In this document: positions 51,683 to 60,693 of the stretch, piece after piece
Layout of the letters: each line of letters starts with the position of its first letter
Position numbering within the stretch: position 1 is the first letter of the stretch
The notes under the pieces: model-generated
Told to the model about the DNA's origin: nothing
Databases searched by the model: none
What the model saw: the letters and a program-made list of their open reading frames with translations, nothing else
From: Nocardia iowensis
GTDB taxonomy: Bacteria > Actinomycetota > Actinomycetes > Mycobacteriales > Mycobacteriaceae
Direction: 5' to 3'
Length of the DNA: 64,000 nucleotides
Assembly: GCF_019222765.1 (NCBI RefSeq)
Contig: NZ_CP078145.1
Span: 8,804,001 to 8,868,000 of the forward strand
Made by a program: the position numbers and the translations under genes

Positions 51683-53623
51683 ATGCCAGAAGTTGAACGG
51701 CACAAGTACGACGTCGTCGTGATCGGGGCCGGTGGCGCCGGATTGCGTGCGGTGATCGAGGCCAGAGAACACGGCCACTCCGTCGCGGTGGTGTGCAAAT
51801 CCCTGTTCGGCAAGGCGCACACCGTGATGGCCGAAGGCGGCTGCGCCGCATCGATGGGCAATGCCAACGAAAAGGACAACTGGCAAACGCATTTCAAGGA
51901 CACGATGCGTGGCGGCAAGTTCCTGAACAACTGGCGCATGGCCGAACTGCATGCCCAGGAGGCGCCCGACCGGGTGTGGGAGTTGGAAACCTATGGGGCA
52001 CTGTTCGATCGAACCGCCGACGGCCGGATCAGCCAGCGCAACTTCGGTGGCCACACCTATCCGCGGCTCGCGCACGTCGGTGACCGCACCGGCTTGGAAA
52101 TCATCCGCACCATGCAGCAGAAGATCGTCGCGCTGCAGCAGGAGGACTACGCGGCGACCGGCGACTACGAGTCGCGCATCAAGGTCTTCTCCGAATGCAC
52201 CATCACCGAATTGCTGAAGGACGGGGACCGGATCTCCGGCGCGTTCGGCTACTGGCGCGAATCCGGCCGATTCATCCTTTTCGAAACGCCCGCGGTGGTT
52301 TTGGCGACCGGCGGCATCGGCAAGTCGTACAAGGTGACCTCGAATTCGTGGGAGTACACCGGCGACGGCCACGCACTCGCGCTGCGGGCCGGGGCGACGC
52401 TGATCAACATGGAGTTCCTGCAGTTCCATCCGACCGGCATGGTCTGGCCGCCGAGCGTCAAGGGCATCTTGGTCACCGAGGGTGTGCGCGGCGACGGTGG
52501 GGTGCTGAAGAACACCGAGGGCAAGCGGTTCATGTTCGACTACATCCCGCCGGTCTTCAAGGGGCAGTACGCCGAAACCGAGGAAGAGGCCGATCAGTGG
52601 TTGCGCGACAACGATTCCGCGCGCCGCACCCCCGATCTGCTGCCGCGTGACGAGGTCGCGCGCGCGATCAACGAGGAGGTCAAGGCCGGTCGCGGGACTC
52701 CGCACGGCGGCGTCTTCCTCGATATCGCCTCGCGCATGCCCGCCGAGGAGATCAAACGCCGGCTGCCCTCCATGCACCATCAGTTCAAAGAGCTCGCGGA
52801 CGTGGATATCACGGCGGAGCCGATGGAGGTCGGCCCCACCTGTCACTACGTGATGGGTGGTATCGAGGTCGATCCCGATACCGGGGCGGCGACGGTGCCG
52901 GGTTTGTTCGCCGCGGGTGAGTGTTCCGGCGGCATGCACGGTTCCAATCGCCTCGGCGGTAATTCGCTGTCGGACCTGCTGGTGTTCGGCCGCCGGGCCG
53001 GGCTCGGCGCCGCCGCGTATGTCGAGCAGCTCGGCGCACGGCCGACGATCACCGACGCCGACATCACGGCGGCCGCGAAAGTCGCGCTGGCACCGTTCGA
53101 CCCGCCTACCGAGGGCACGGGAGAGAATCCGTATACCCTGCACACCGACCTGCAGCAGACGATGAACGACCTGGTTGGGATCATCCGCAAGGAACACGAG
53201 GTGCGCGAGGCGCTCAGCAAGCTCGCCGAACTGCGCGCCCGGTTCAAGCAGGTCACCGTCGAGGGTCACCGCCAGTTCAATCCTGGTTGGCACCTCGCGC
53301 TGGACCTGGAGAACATGCTGCTGGTCAGCGAGTGCGTCGCGAAGGCGGCATTGCTGCGCACCGAAAGTCGGGGCGGGCACACCCGCGACGATCATCCGTC
53401 GATGGATCCCGCCTGGCGGAACCAGCTGCTGGTCTGCTCGGTGGATCCGAGCACGGCGGGGGAGACCATCCCTGACGTCACTGTGACGCCGAAGGCGCAG
53501 ACCCCGATGCGGCCGGAACTGCTCGCCCTTTTCGAACTCGGCGAGCTCGAAAAGTACTACACCCCGGCGGAAATCGCCGGGCACCCGGCGGCGGCCGGGA
53601 CATCGACAGAGCGAGAGGCGTAG
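51683..53623 (+). CDS. sdhA: succinate dehydrogenase/fumarate reductase flavoprotein subunit
   Basis: 646 residues. FAD motif VVIGAGGAGLRAVIEARE, covalent-FAD region KAHTVMAEGGCAASMGN (His of the HTVMAEGG motif), substrate segment GQYAETEEEADQWL, QFHPTGMVWPPSVKGILVTEG and the HYVMGGIEVDPDTGAATVPGLFAAGE block with GSNRLGGNSLSDLLVFG. Catalyses succinate to fumarate and passes electrons to SdhB. The order membrane anchor, SdhA, SdhB matches mycobacterial Sdh1 (Rv0249c-Rv0247c). Confidence 0.96.
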   Translation: MPEVERHKYDVVVIGAGGAGLRAVIEAREHGHSVAVVCKSLFGKAHTVMAEGGCAASMGNANEKDNWQTHFKDTMRGGKFLNNWRMAELHAQEAPDRVWELETYGALFDRTADGRISQRNFGGHTYPRLAHVGDRTGLEIIRTMQQKIVALQQEDYAATGDYESRIKVFSECTITELLKDGDRISGAFGYWRESGRFILFETPAVVLATGGIGKSYKVTSNSWEYTGDGHALALRAGATLINMEFLQFHPTGMVWPPSVKGILVTEGVRGDGGVLKNTEGKRFMFDYIPPVFKGQYAETEEEADQWLRDNDSARRTPDLLPRDEVARAINEEVKAGRGTPHGGVFLDIASRMPAEEIKRRLPSMHHQFKELADVDITAEPMEVGPTCHYVMGGIEVDPDTGAATVPGLFAAGECSGGMHGSNRLGGNSLSDLLVFGRRAGLGAAAYVEQLGARPTITDADITAAAKVALAPFDPPTEGTGENPYTLHTDLQQTMNDLVGIIRKEHEVREALSKLAELRARFKQVTVEGHRQFNPGWHLALDLENMLLVSECVAKAALLRTESRGGHTRDDHPSMDPAWRNQLLVCSVDPSTAGETIPDVTVTPKAQTPMRPELLALFELGELEKYYTPAEIAGHPAAAGTSTEREA

Positions 53624-53625
53624 CG

Positions 53626-54372
53626 ATGGGTTACGACGCCAAATTCCGCGTATGGCGCGGCGACCTCGACGGCGGCGAACTGCACGACTTCACCGTGCCG
53701 GTGAACGAGGGCGAGGTGGTGCTCGACATCATCCACCGGTTGCAGGCCACCCAGGCGCCGGACCTGGCGGTGCGCTGGAACTGCAAGGCGGGCAAGTGCG
53801 GTTCCTGTTCGGCCGAGGTGAACGGGCGGCCGCGGCTGCTCTGTATGACGCGGATGTCCACCTTCACCGAGGCCGAGGTCATCACGGTGACCCCGATGCG
53901 CACCTTCCCGGTGGTCAAGGACCTGGTCACCGACGTGTCCTTCAACTACCAGAAGGCCAGGGAGATACCGTCGTTCACGCCGCCCGCGGATCTGAAGCCG
54001 GGCGACTACCGGATGAAGCAGGTCGATGTGGAGCGCTCCCAGGAGTTCCGCAAATGCATCGAATGTTTCCTGTGCCAGAACACCTGTCACGTGGTGCGTG
54101 ACCACGAGGAGAACAAGACCTCGTTTGCCGGGCCGCGGTTCCTGATGCGGATCGCCGAATTGGAGATGCATCCGCTGGATGTCGCCGATCGGCGCGACCT
54201 CGCCCAGGACGAGCAGGGACTCGGCCTCTGCAATATCACCAAGTGCTGCACCGAGGTCTGCCCGGAACATATCAAGATCACCGACAATGCCTTGATCCCG
54301 ATGAAGGAGCGCGTGGCCGATCGTAAGTACGATCCGCTGGTGTGGTTGGGCAACAAGCTTTTTCGTCGCTGA
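53626..54372 (+). CDS. sdhB: succinate dehydrogenase/fumarate reductase iron-sulfur subunit
   Basis: 248 residues, 2 bp after sdhA. The [2Fe-2S] ferredoxin cysteines are in WNCKAGKCGSCSAEV and RLLC (C-x4-C-x2-C-x11-C). A [4Fe-4S] site is CIECFLCQNTCH and the remaining cluster Cys are in GLCNITKCCTEVCPEHI. Transfers electrons from SdhA flavin to quinone at the membrane anchor. A terminator follows 10 bp after the stop. Confidence 0.96.
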   Translation: MGYDAKFRVWRGDLDGGELHDFTVPVNEGEVVLDIIHRLQATQAPDLAVRWNCKAGKCGSCSAEVNGRPRLLCMTRMSTFTEAEVITVTPMRTFPVVKDLVTDVSFNYQKAREIPSFTPPADLKPGDYRMKQVDVERSQEFRKCIECFLCQNTCHVVRDHEENKTSFAGPRFLMRIAELEMHPLDVADRRDLAQDEQGLGLCNITKCCTEVCPEHIKITDNALIPMKERVADRKYDPLVWLGNKLFRR

Positions 54373-54382
54373 CGCCGATGAC

Positions 54383-54411
54383 AACCGGCCGAGTTTCAGG
54401 CTCGGCCGGTT
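54383..54411. terminator. terminator of the sdh operon
   Basis: Perfect 11-bp arms AACCGGCCGAG and CTCGGCCGGTT with a 7-base loop, 10 bp after sdhB. The A-rich and T-rich ends suit both strands. Confidence 0.85.
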
Positions 54412-54421
54412 GGCGCACCCG

Positions 54422-54619
54422 TCATAACATCGCCACCACGCCGACGGCGACCACCCACACCAACACGCCGACGAACAGAGCCGACAGCAGTGAGCCGGTG
54501 AGGATGTAAACGCCGATCGAGGTCACCGCGAACAGCAGCGCGACGATCAGCCATTCCACCCAATCCCCAGGCCGCAATTTCTTGTACCGGGAGTGGGAAC
54601 CTTTGAGCCCACGGTCCAC
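54422..54619 (-). CDS. small membrane protein
   Basis: 65 residues from GTG 54619. After a basic segment (RGLKGSHSRYKKLRPGDW) come two hydrophobic helices, EWLIVALLFAVTSIGVYIL and LLSALFVGVLVWVVAVGVVA, so it is a tiny two-helix inner membrane protein. Convergent with sdh across the terminator. No ribosome-binding site is obvious; function unknown. Confidence 0.6.
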   Translation of the reverse strand: MDRGLKGSHSRYKKLRPGDWVEWLIVALLFAVTSIGVYILTGSLLSALFVGVLVWVVAVGVVAML

Positions 54620-54759
54620 AAAAAATTAACTACCCAAAAGATCTCCGGGCGAAACCGGGTTTGTTGCCGGATCTGAACCGTTTTGTGATCTTGTTGATCC
54701 GCGTGGTGCGGGACACGGTAAGGCCCGGCGCGCACAGGACGCTGCCGGGCCCACGCGCG

Positions 54760-54984
54760 CTATTCCGGGCGGTCGAACTCGCCGTCGTGCACACCGGCGG
54801 TGAACGCGGCCCATTCCGCGGGCGTGAAGATCAGTACGGGCCCGTCGGGGTTCTTGCCGTCGCGCAGGCCGACGTGACCATCCGCGAGCTGCGCCACCTC
54901 GACGCTGTCGTTGCCCGCGCCCGCACCGGCCTTGCGCCACGTCGCTCCGGTCAGGTCGACATTCGCGCCACTATTGATACTCAC
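54760..54984 (-). CDS. DUF397 protein
   Basis: 74 residues from GTG 54984, GCGAGGAGAAGTC upstream. DUF397 shape: ATWRKAGAGAGNDSVEVAQL, HVGLRDGKNPDGPVLIFTPAEWAAFTAGVHDGEFDR. Small proteins of this type are encoded next to XRE/DUF5753 regulators in actinomycetes, often as functional pairs in development or stress. It is the second DUF397 copy after the one at 55028, probably by tandem duplication. Confidence 0.85.
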   Translation of the reverse strand: MSINSGANVDLTGATWRKAGAGAGNDSVEVAQLADGHVGLRDGKNPDGPVLIFTPAEWAAFTAGVHDGEFDRPE

Positions 54985-55027
54985 GACTTCTCCTCGCCTG
55001 CGCTCGATGTCGCTGCTCGCGCCATAC

Positions 55028-55231
55028 TCACGAACGGCTGAATTCGCCGTCCGTCACTCCGGCGGTGAACGTATCCCATTCCGCGGGACCGAAAACCAGA
55101 GCCGGGCCACCGGGGTTCTTGCTGTCGCGCACACCGACATGTCCGCCGTCGAGGAAAGCGACCTCGACGCAATCCTTGCTGCCGCTGCGCGTGCTCGTAA
55201 ACCACTGCGCCCCAATAAGATCGATACTCAT
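55028..55231 (-). CDS. DUF397 protein, partner of the XRE regulator
   Basis: 67 residues from ATG 55231. The start overlaps the XRE stop (ATGA, 55228-55231), so it is translationally coupled. DUF397 features: AQWFTSTRSGSKDCVEVAFLDGG, HVGVRDSKNPGGPALVFGPAEWDTFTAGV. About half of its residues match the next copy. Likely acts together with the XRE regulator, although no biochemical role is certain. Confidence 0.87.
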   Translation of the reverse strand: MSIDLIGAQWFTSTRSGSKDCVEVAFLDGGHVGVRDSKNPGGPALVFGPAEWDTFTAGVTDGEFSRS

Positions 55232-56181
55232 GCCGCAAACTCCTTCGCTATCTGCCGGAGCAGATGTCTGCTGGTTTGTATATCCAGCGCGGCGCGCTGG
55301 AGGCACTCGTGTGCCCGATGATACCGCTGCACATCGACCGGTCTTTCGAGGTAGAGATCGCCGGTAAAACCCTCCACATACACCACGGGTGGCTCTACCG
55401 GCTGCCCCTTGCTATCGGTACCGAACTCCAGAATGGTGAACGGTCCAGTTGAATCTCCGAGCGGAATGCCGGCCGCGAACGGCAGAATACGCACCGAAAC
55501 ATTGTCACTGGTACTCAAATCGGCAAGATGTCGTAGCTGCGCCGCCATCACTTTGGCGCCACCGACCACGCGGCGCAAGACCGACTCGTGCAACACCACG
55601 GCGACGGTGGCCGGCGAGGCCTTCCTGGTGATCAATGCCTGCCGTTGCATCCGCAGCTGCACGCGCCGCTCCAACTCGGCGGCGGTGTCATCCGGGTAGC
55701 CGAGCCGGTGCAGCGCCCTGGCGTAGTCCGCGGTCTGCAGCAGGCCGAGCACCAGCTCGGATTGGTAGGAGCTCAGCTGCTGGGCCGAGGCCTCCAAACC
55801 CACATAGACGTCGAAGTTTTCGGGGATCAGGTCGCCGTAGGCGTGCCACCAGCTCTTGACCGCGGCCTGCTGGGCCAAACCCTTGAGACCATCGGCCAGC
55901 TCGTCGGGGATGCCATAGATGCGGCACAGTTCCTGGATGTCGATGGTGCGGATGCGATCGGCTTGACCCTTCTCCAGGCGTTGCAGAGTGCTTGCGCCCC
56001 ACTCCATCAGCCGGGACGCCTCGGCGATGGTCAGTCCCGCCTGGGTGCGCCAGTCGCGGAGATATCTGCCTAGTTGCCGGCGCGGTAAGGTGGAGGAGGC
56101 GCTGTCGGTACCGGTCGGTTTGTCAGACCATCCGGACGCTCGCTCCGAACTCGTTGACGCTCTTGCCGAACTCGCTGACAC
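55228..56181 (-). CDS. XRE-family regulator with DUF5753 domain
   Basis: 317 residues from GTG 56181 (GGAG seven bases upstream). Helix-turn-helix at about residues 35-90: LGRYLRDWRTQAGLTIAEASRLMEWGASTLQRLEKGQ in two parts, then a DUF5753 C-terminal domain (SWWHAYGDLIPENFDVYVGLEASA, LLQTADYARALHRL, LHESVLRRVVGG). It is the typical partner of DUF397 genes in actinomycetes. The upstream 25 residues are Ser/Ala-rich and may not be translated. Confidence 0.87.
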   Translation of the reverse strand: MSASSARASTSSERASGWSDKPTGTDSASSTLPRRQLGRYLRDWRTQAGLTIAEASRLMEWGASTLQRLEKGQADRIRTIDIQELCRIYGIPDELADGLKGLAQQAAVKSWWHAYGDLIPENFDVYVGLEASAQQLSSYQSELVLGLLQTADYARALHRLGYPDDTAAELERRVQLRMQRQALITRKASPATVAVVLHESVLRRVVGGAKVMAAQLRHLADLSTSDNVSVRILPFAAGIPLGDSTGPFTILEFGTDSKGQPVEPPVVYVEGFTGDLYLERPVDVQRYHRAHECLQRAALDIQTSRHLLRQIAKEFAA

Positions 56182-56398
56182 AGCACGCTCCGTTCTGTGT
56201 TCGGCTGCTCACCCGTGGTTTTCCGGGGGCAACCAGCAAGCTCGGTTCCCCGTCACTTCGCTTGGGCAGCGGGCTCTTTCGTCCACTATGGAGAATCCTC
56301 CCCTCCCGGCTGGTTTTCGTGCTGGGAATTCGCGCGAAATCTTTGGATATCCATCGCGGGCGTTGTTTCATGCATCCGGCAATGGTGTGCTGGAAGTA

Positions 56399-56449
56399 TG
56401 CCCGGAGGCTCGAACGCCCGCAGTGGCGTCGCCGCGAAACCTCCGGGCA
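56399..56449. repeat. 10-bp inverted repeat upstream of the small gene
   Basis: Arms TGCCCGGAGG (56399-56408) and CCTCCGGGCA (56440-56449) are perfect with a 31-base spacer, ending 33 bp before ATG 56483. Could be a regulatory site or hairpin in the transcript of the two small genes. The 301-bp gap 56182-56482 otherwise shows only the XRE promoter region and no gene. Confidence 0.45.
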
Positions 56450-56482
56450 CTCACCAGGAGTCGCCCGCAGGAACGAGGAGTC

Positions 56483-56803
56483 ATGGCTGTACATGTCATA
56501 GCGTCGTCCTTGATGACCAGCGATCTCACCGCGCATCGAGCACGCAGCGTCGGCCACGGGAGCTGGGTGGTTTCCTACCTCCCCGGCCGCACCCTGACGT
56601 GCGCGCAAGCCGTTGCCGCATTGCGGGTTGCCGAAGTGGTGCCGACCCTGCTCGACGTCGTCGGTGAGCTCGCCGACGAGGTCGGGCTGACCGCGCTGGA
56701 GGCGGTCGGGATGGCCGTGCGGCAATCCTCCTGGGCCGACGATCACCCAGCGCCGACTCGACATCGTCGGCCCAAGGACCGGCACGAGGCGGGAGTCGCC
56801 TGA
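56483..56803 (+). CDS. small hypothetical protein
   Basis: 106 residues from ATG 56483 with ACGAGGAG upstream. MAVHVIASSLMTSDLTAHRA, then VVSYLPGRTLTCAQAVAALRVAEVVPTLLDVVGELADEVGLTALEAVGMAVRQS in two parts, helical. No motif recognised. Its stop overlaps the next start (TGATG at 56801-56805). Located beside the XRE/DUF397 group and probably part of the same accessory context. Confidence 0.7.
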   Translation: MAVHVIASSLMTSDLTAHRARSVGHGSWVVSYLPGRTLTCAQAVAALRVAEVVPTLLDVVGELADEVGLTALEAVGMAVRQSSWADDHPAPTRHRRPKDRHEAGVA

Positions 56804-57009
56804 TGCAACTCACCAACCTGAATATGCATGTGGCCGCGATGTTGGCGTGCGGGACCGATCCCGGCGTGATGACCAACGAACAAGCGCACGCGGCAATGCA
56901 ATTACACCTCGATTGCACCGTCGACCGTTGCCTGGTCCGCCGCCGGGCCCGGACCACGCTGGTAGAAGCGGGTAAGTGCGTGCTCGACGAGCGCGCGCTG
57001 CCGTCCTGA
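56803..57009 (+). CDS. small hypothetical protein
   Basis: 68 residues, start overlapping the previous stop. MQLTNLNMHVAAMLACGTDPGVMT, then NEQAHAAMQLHLDCTVDRCLVRRRAR; the Cys at three positions could be redox or metal linked, not recognised. Same orientation as the preceding gene, which suggests a two-gene operon. Confidence 0.65.
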   Translation: MQLTNLNMHVAAMLACGTDPGVMTNEQAHAAMQLHLDCTVDRCLVRRRARTTLVEAGKCVLDERALPS

Positions 57010-57102
57010 GGGCACTCGGCACCCGACCGAAACAGCCGCGATCCGATACCGTTCTCTGCGCGACGAGGCATGTGGGCGTGTGAGAGGCGAAGTCTGGTGT
57101 TG

Positions 57103-58623
57103 ATGAGGCTGTTCCGAGGTTCGGTGGCAGTGCTGGCGGTTTCGGTGCTGACCGCCGTGCCGGTCAGTGGTTACGGCAATGCCGCGCCGGGCACCGACGC
57201 GGGCTCGACCGGGATGGACCGGTTCTACCGCCAAGAACTCCACTGGAAGCCCTGCGGAATCGCCAATCTGGACAAAGCCGGTGGCGAGTGCGCGGACGTG
57301 CTGGTGCCGCTCGACTACAGCAGGCTCGACGGCCGGACGATGACCGTGGCGATATCGCGGGTCAAGGCCACCGATCCGGCTCGGCGGCAAGGGATTCTGC
57401 TGGGCAATCCGGGCGGGCCCGGCGGGGAAGGGCTGGACAGCGTCGACCTGCTCGGTGACGTGCTGACGCCGGAGGTGCTGGCCACGCACGACCTGATCGG
57501 GATGGATCCGCGCGGCGTCGGGGAGTCGGGGCGCAGCCCGCGCTGCGGTTGGCCGGTCGGCGAGATGATCCGGTCGGCCGGTCTGGACCCGCTGGGTTTC
57601 GTGCACGACACCGTGCAGTCGGCGGGCATGGCGGCGGGGTGCCTGATCCACGACCCGGAGATGATGCGGCAGTTCACCACCCGTAATACCGCTCGGGACA
57701 TGGATGTCGTCCGTGGTGTGCTCGGCGAGCAGAAGATCGACTACTTCGGGCTGTCCTACGGCACCTACCTCGGCGCGGTGTTCACCCAGATGTTCCCGGA
57801 ACGCAGCGGACGGATCGTACTGGACAGCGCGATCGATCCGGACCGGTACTGGGCGGGACTGGTGCAGGACTGGGGTCCGGCGGACGAGATCGCGTTGGAC
57901 GACTGGGCGGCATGGGCCGCGACCAAGGACGACACCTACCACTTCGGGTCGACGCCGCAGCAGGTGCGGACGACGATCGAGGACCTGGTCCGGGCCGCGG
58001 CGCGGCAGCCGATCGTCATCGACGGCTTCGCTGTCGACGATCACTGGCTGCCGTTCGTGCTGCACGGACTGCTGACGAATTTCCGGCTGAACGTGGCGAT
58101 GGCCGAGACGGTGCGGGAGATCGCCGATGCCGCGGGCGGTCCGCCGACGGCGGCACGCTCGCCGCGGCTCGGCGCCATCCTGAAGGCGTTGCGCGACGGC
58201 GAGAACTCGGCGCTGGCGCAGATCGCCTGTGGCGACGTCGGGGTGCCGCGCGATCCGGGCTGGTACTGGCGCAACATCGAGGAGAGCCGGGCCACCCAGC
58301 CGGTGTTCGGGGCGATGGCGAGCAATATTCAGCCGTGCGCGTTCTGGCCGAGTCCGGTCGAACCCGCGACCGTTGTGCGCAATGCGGTACCCGCGCTCAT
58401 TCTGAGCGCGACAGGCGACCCCCGTACTCCGTACGTCCATGCGCGCAGGCTGCACGAGTACATGTCCGAGTCGCGACTGGTCACCTTGCAGGATGTCCGC
58501 ATTCACCTGACCTTCCGGCCGGGGCTGAGCAGCTGCGTGAACGACGCGATCAATACCTATCTCGGTACGGGAACGCTGCCCGCCGAAGATATGACGTGCT
58601 ACGCCGACCCGTCGACGCAGTAG
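57103..58623 (+). CDS. secreted TAP-like serine peptidase/alpha/beta hydrolase
   Basis: 506 residues. ATG 57103 gives the signal peptide MRLFRGSVAVLAVSVLTAVPVSG. Nucleophile GLSYGT with Ser218 (YFGLSYGTYLG), oxyanion region GILLGNPGGPGGEGLD, DPRGVGESGRSPRC and a C-terminal TAP-like domain with NAVPALILSATGDPRTPYVHARRL carrying the Asp and LSSC..., the usual order of tripeptidyl aminopeptidases (SlpD/E-like). Exported peptidase or lipase-like enzyme; family secure, substrate not. Confidence 0.87.
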   Translation: MRLFRGSVAVLAVSVLTAVPVSGYGNAAPGTDAGSTGMDRFYRQELHWKPCGIANLDKAGGECADVLVPLDYSRLDGRTMTVAISRVKATDPARRQGILLGNPGGPGGEGLDSVDLLGDVLTPEVLATHDLIGMDPRGVGESGRSPRCGWPVGEMIRSAGLDPLGFVHDTVQSAGMAAGCLIHDPEMMRQFTTRNTARDMDVVRGVLGEQKIDYFGLSYGTYLGAVFTQMFPERSGRIVLDSAIDPDRYWAGLVQDWGPADEIALDDWAAWAATKDDTYHFGSTPQQVRTTIEDLVRAAARQPIVIDGFAVDDHWLPFVLHGLLTNFRLNVAMAETVREIADAAGGPPTAARSPRLGAILKALRDGENSALAQIACGDVGVPRDPGWYWRNIEESRATQPVFGAMASNIQPCAFWPSPVEPATVVRNAVPALILSATGDPRTPYVHARRLHEYMSESRLVTLQDVRIHLTFRPGLSSCVNDAINTYLGTGTLPAEDMTCYADPSTQ

Positions 58624-58638
58624 GCGGGTGCTGCTGGT

Positions 58639-58667
58639 CGGCCCGATGACCGGATGTCATCGGGCCG
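58639..58667. terminator. terminator hairpin between convergent genes
   Basis: 12-bp arms CGGCCCGATGAC and GTCATCGGGCCG around CGGAT. It separates the TAP-like gene (right-going) from the ABC exporter (left-going). Confidence 0.8.
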
Positions 58668-58672
58668 GTGGG

Positions 58673-60553
58673 TCAGGCCGCGACGGGTGCGGAATCGTCG
58701 GCGAACTGGGTGCGGTACAGCTCCGTGTACCGGCCTTCGGCCGCCAACAGCTGGCTGTGCGTGCCGCGCTCGATGATTCGGCCGTCCTCCAGCACCAGGA
58801 TCTGATCGGCGGCGCGGATGGTGGACAGGCGGTGCGCGATCACCAGGGCCGTCCGGCCATCCAGCGCTTCCGAGAGTGCTTCCTGGACAGCGGCTTCGGA
58901 GGTTGAGTCGAGCGAGGCGGTGGCCTCGTCGAGGATGACCACGCGCGGCTGCTTGAGCAGCAGGCGGGCGATGGTCAAGCGCTGGCGTTCACCGCCGGAG
59001 AGCCGGTAGCCGCGTTCGCCGACCACGGTGTCCAAGCCGTCCGACAGGGATTCGACCAGATCGCGTAACCGAGCCCGCTGCAAGGCATCCCACAGTTCGG
59101 CCTCCTGTGCCTCTGGCCGGGCGAGCAGCAGGTTCGCCCGGATGGTGTCGTGGAACAGGTGCCCGTCCTGGGTGACCAGGCCGACGGTCTCCCTGATCGA
59201 CTGGGTGGTCAACTCGCGCACGTCTGTTCCGTTCAACCGCACCGCGCCGCTGTCCACGTCGTAGAGGCGGGAAACCAGCTGGGCGATAGTCGATTTGCCC
59301 GCACCCGACGAGCCGACCAGCGCGATGAGCTGGCCGGGCTCGGCGCGCAGCGACACCTTGTGCAGCACGTCGACGCCGCCGCGGGTGTCCAGGGTTGCGA
59401 CGTCCTCCAGCGAGGCCAGCGACACCTTGTCGGCGGACGGGTACCCGAAGGTCACATTGTCGAGTTCGACGGCGACCGGTCCCGCCGGCACCGGCACCGC
59501 GTCCGGCGCGTCCTCGATCAGCGGCCGCAGATCGAGTACCTCGAAGACCCGCTCGAAGCTCACCAGCGCGGCCATGATCTCCATCCGGGCGCTGGCCAGC
59601 GCGGTCAGCGGCGTGTAGAGCCTGGTCAGCAGCAGCGACAACGCCACGACGGCACCCGCGTCCAGCTGCCCGCGCAGCGCGTACCAGCCGCCGAGTCCGT
59701 AGACCAGGGCCACCGCCAGCGCCGAAACCAGGGTGAGCGAGGTGACGAACACGGTCTGCAGCATCGAGGTGCGCACGCCGATATCGCGCACCCGCCGGGC
59801 ACGCAGCTCGAACTCGCCGGATTCCTGCCGCGGTCGGCCGAAGAGCTTCACCAGCGTGGCGCCGGGCGCGGAGAACCGCTCGGTCATCTGCGTGCTCATG
59901 GCGGCGTTCAACTTGGCCGCCTCGCGCTGCATGTCGGCCAGCCGGTTACCCATCCGCCGAGCGGGAAGAACGAACACCGGCAGCAACAGCAGCGCGAGCA
60001 GGGTGATCTGCCAGGAGATGCTTAGCATCACGCCCAATGTGAGTGCGAGGGTCACCAGATTGGCCACCACGCCGGACAACGTGTCACTGAACGCGCGCTG
60101 GGCACCGATCACGTCATTGTTCAACCGGCTGACCAGCGCACCGGTGCGGGTCCTGGTGAAGAAGGCGATCGGCATCTTCTGCACGTGATCGAAGACCGCG
60201 GTCCGCAGGTCCAGGATCAGACCCTCGCCGATGCGCGAGGACAACCAGCGGATGGCCAGCCCGAGCGCGGCGTCGAAGACCGCGATCGCGCCGATGATCA
60301 GCGCGAGCTTGACCACGACCGTTGGCGCCGCGCCGCCGACGATGTTGTTGACCACCCGGCCCGCCAGCACCGGCGTGGCCACCGCGAGCAGCGCGGACAC
60401 CACACTGAGCAGCAGGAACACCCCGATGCGGCGGCGATGCGGCGCGGCGAACCCGACAATGCGCCGGGCCGTGGCCATGCTGAACGGCCGCTGCTCCTTG
60501 GGCGCGTTGGCCCGCCGATAGATCTGACTCCACGCCACCGATTCGATACTCAC
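58673..60553 (-). CDS. ABC transporter, fused membrane and ATPase domains (exporter type)
   Basis: 626 residues, GTG start 60553 with GAGGGAG upstream. The membrane domain (about 40-310) carries six hydrophobic segments. The ATPase: Walker A GSSGAGKST (about 420), signature LSGGERQRL, Walker B VVILDEATASLD and the switch His in LVIAHRLSTI. A typical homo- or heterodimeric lipid or drug exporter. No second subunit is adjacent. A palindrome lies in the divergent promoter with the FAD/Fe-S gene. Confidence 0.93.
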   Translation of the reverse strand: MSIESVAWSQIYRRANAPKEQRPFSMATARRIVGFAAPHRRRIGVFLLLSVVSALLAVATPVLAGRVVNNIVGGAAPTVVVKLALIIGAIAVFDAALGLAIRWLSSRIGEGLILDLRTAVFDHVQKMPIAFFTRTRTGALVSRLNNDVIGAQRAFSDTLSGVVANLVTLALTLGVMLSISWQITLLALLLLPVFVLPARRMGNRLADMQREAAKLNAAMSTQMTERFSAPGATLVKLFGRPRQESGEFELRARRVRDIGVRTSMLQTVFVTSLTLVSALAVALVYGLGGWYALRGQLDAGAVVALSLLLTRLYTPLTALASARMEIMAALVSFERVFEVLDLRPLIEDAPDAVPVPAGPVAVELDNVTFGYPSADKVSLASLEDVATLDTRGGVDVLHKVSLRAEPGQLIALVGSSGAGKSTIAQLVSRLYDVDSGAVRLNGTDVRELTTQSIRETVGLVTQDGHLFHDTIRANLLLARPEAQEAELWDALQRARLRDLVESLSDGLDTVVGERGYRLSGGERQRLTIARLLLKQPRVVILDEATASLDSTSEAAVQEALSEALDGRTALVIAHRLSTIRAADQILVLEDGRIIERGTHSQLLAAEGRYTELYRTQFADDSAPVAA

Positions 60554-60609
60554 GTAGAACTCCCTCTCGCTCCCCACCCCATCAAAGCCGTCGCCACCGA
60601 CACTAAGAC

Positions 60610-60625
60610 CTCAACAAAGGTTGAG
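60610..60625. promoter_or_regulatory. palindrome CTCAAC-AAAG-GTTGAG
   Basis: Perfect 6-bp arms, 4-base centre, in the 140-bp divergent promoter of the ABC exporter and the FAD/Fe-S oxidoreductase. A MerR/TetR-type operator is likely. Confidence 0.55.
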
Positions 60626-60693
60626 AGCAAGCCAATCCCACCCCACCCGAATTCCCCGCACAGCGAAATTCCAACGACGCTTAGGCTGGCGTG

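Noticed and set aside
51041..53584. 847-codon minus-strand frame over the sdh genes
   Set aside because: Reverse shadow; SdhA and the anchor subunit are certain on the plus strand.
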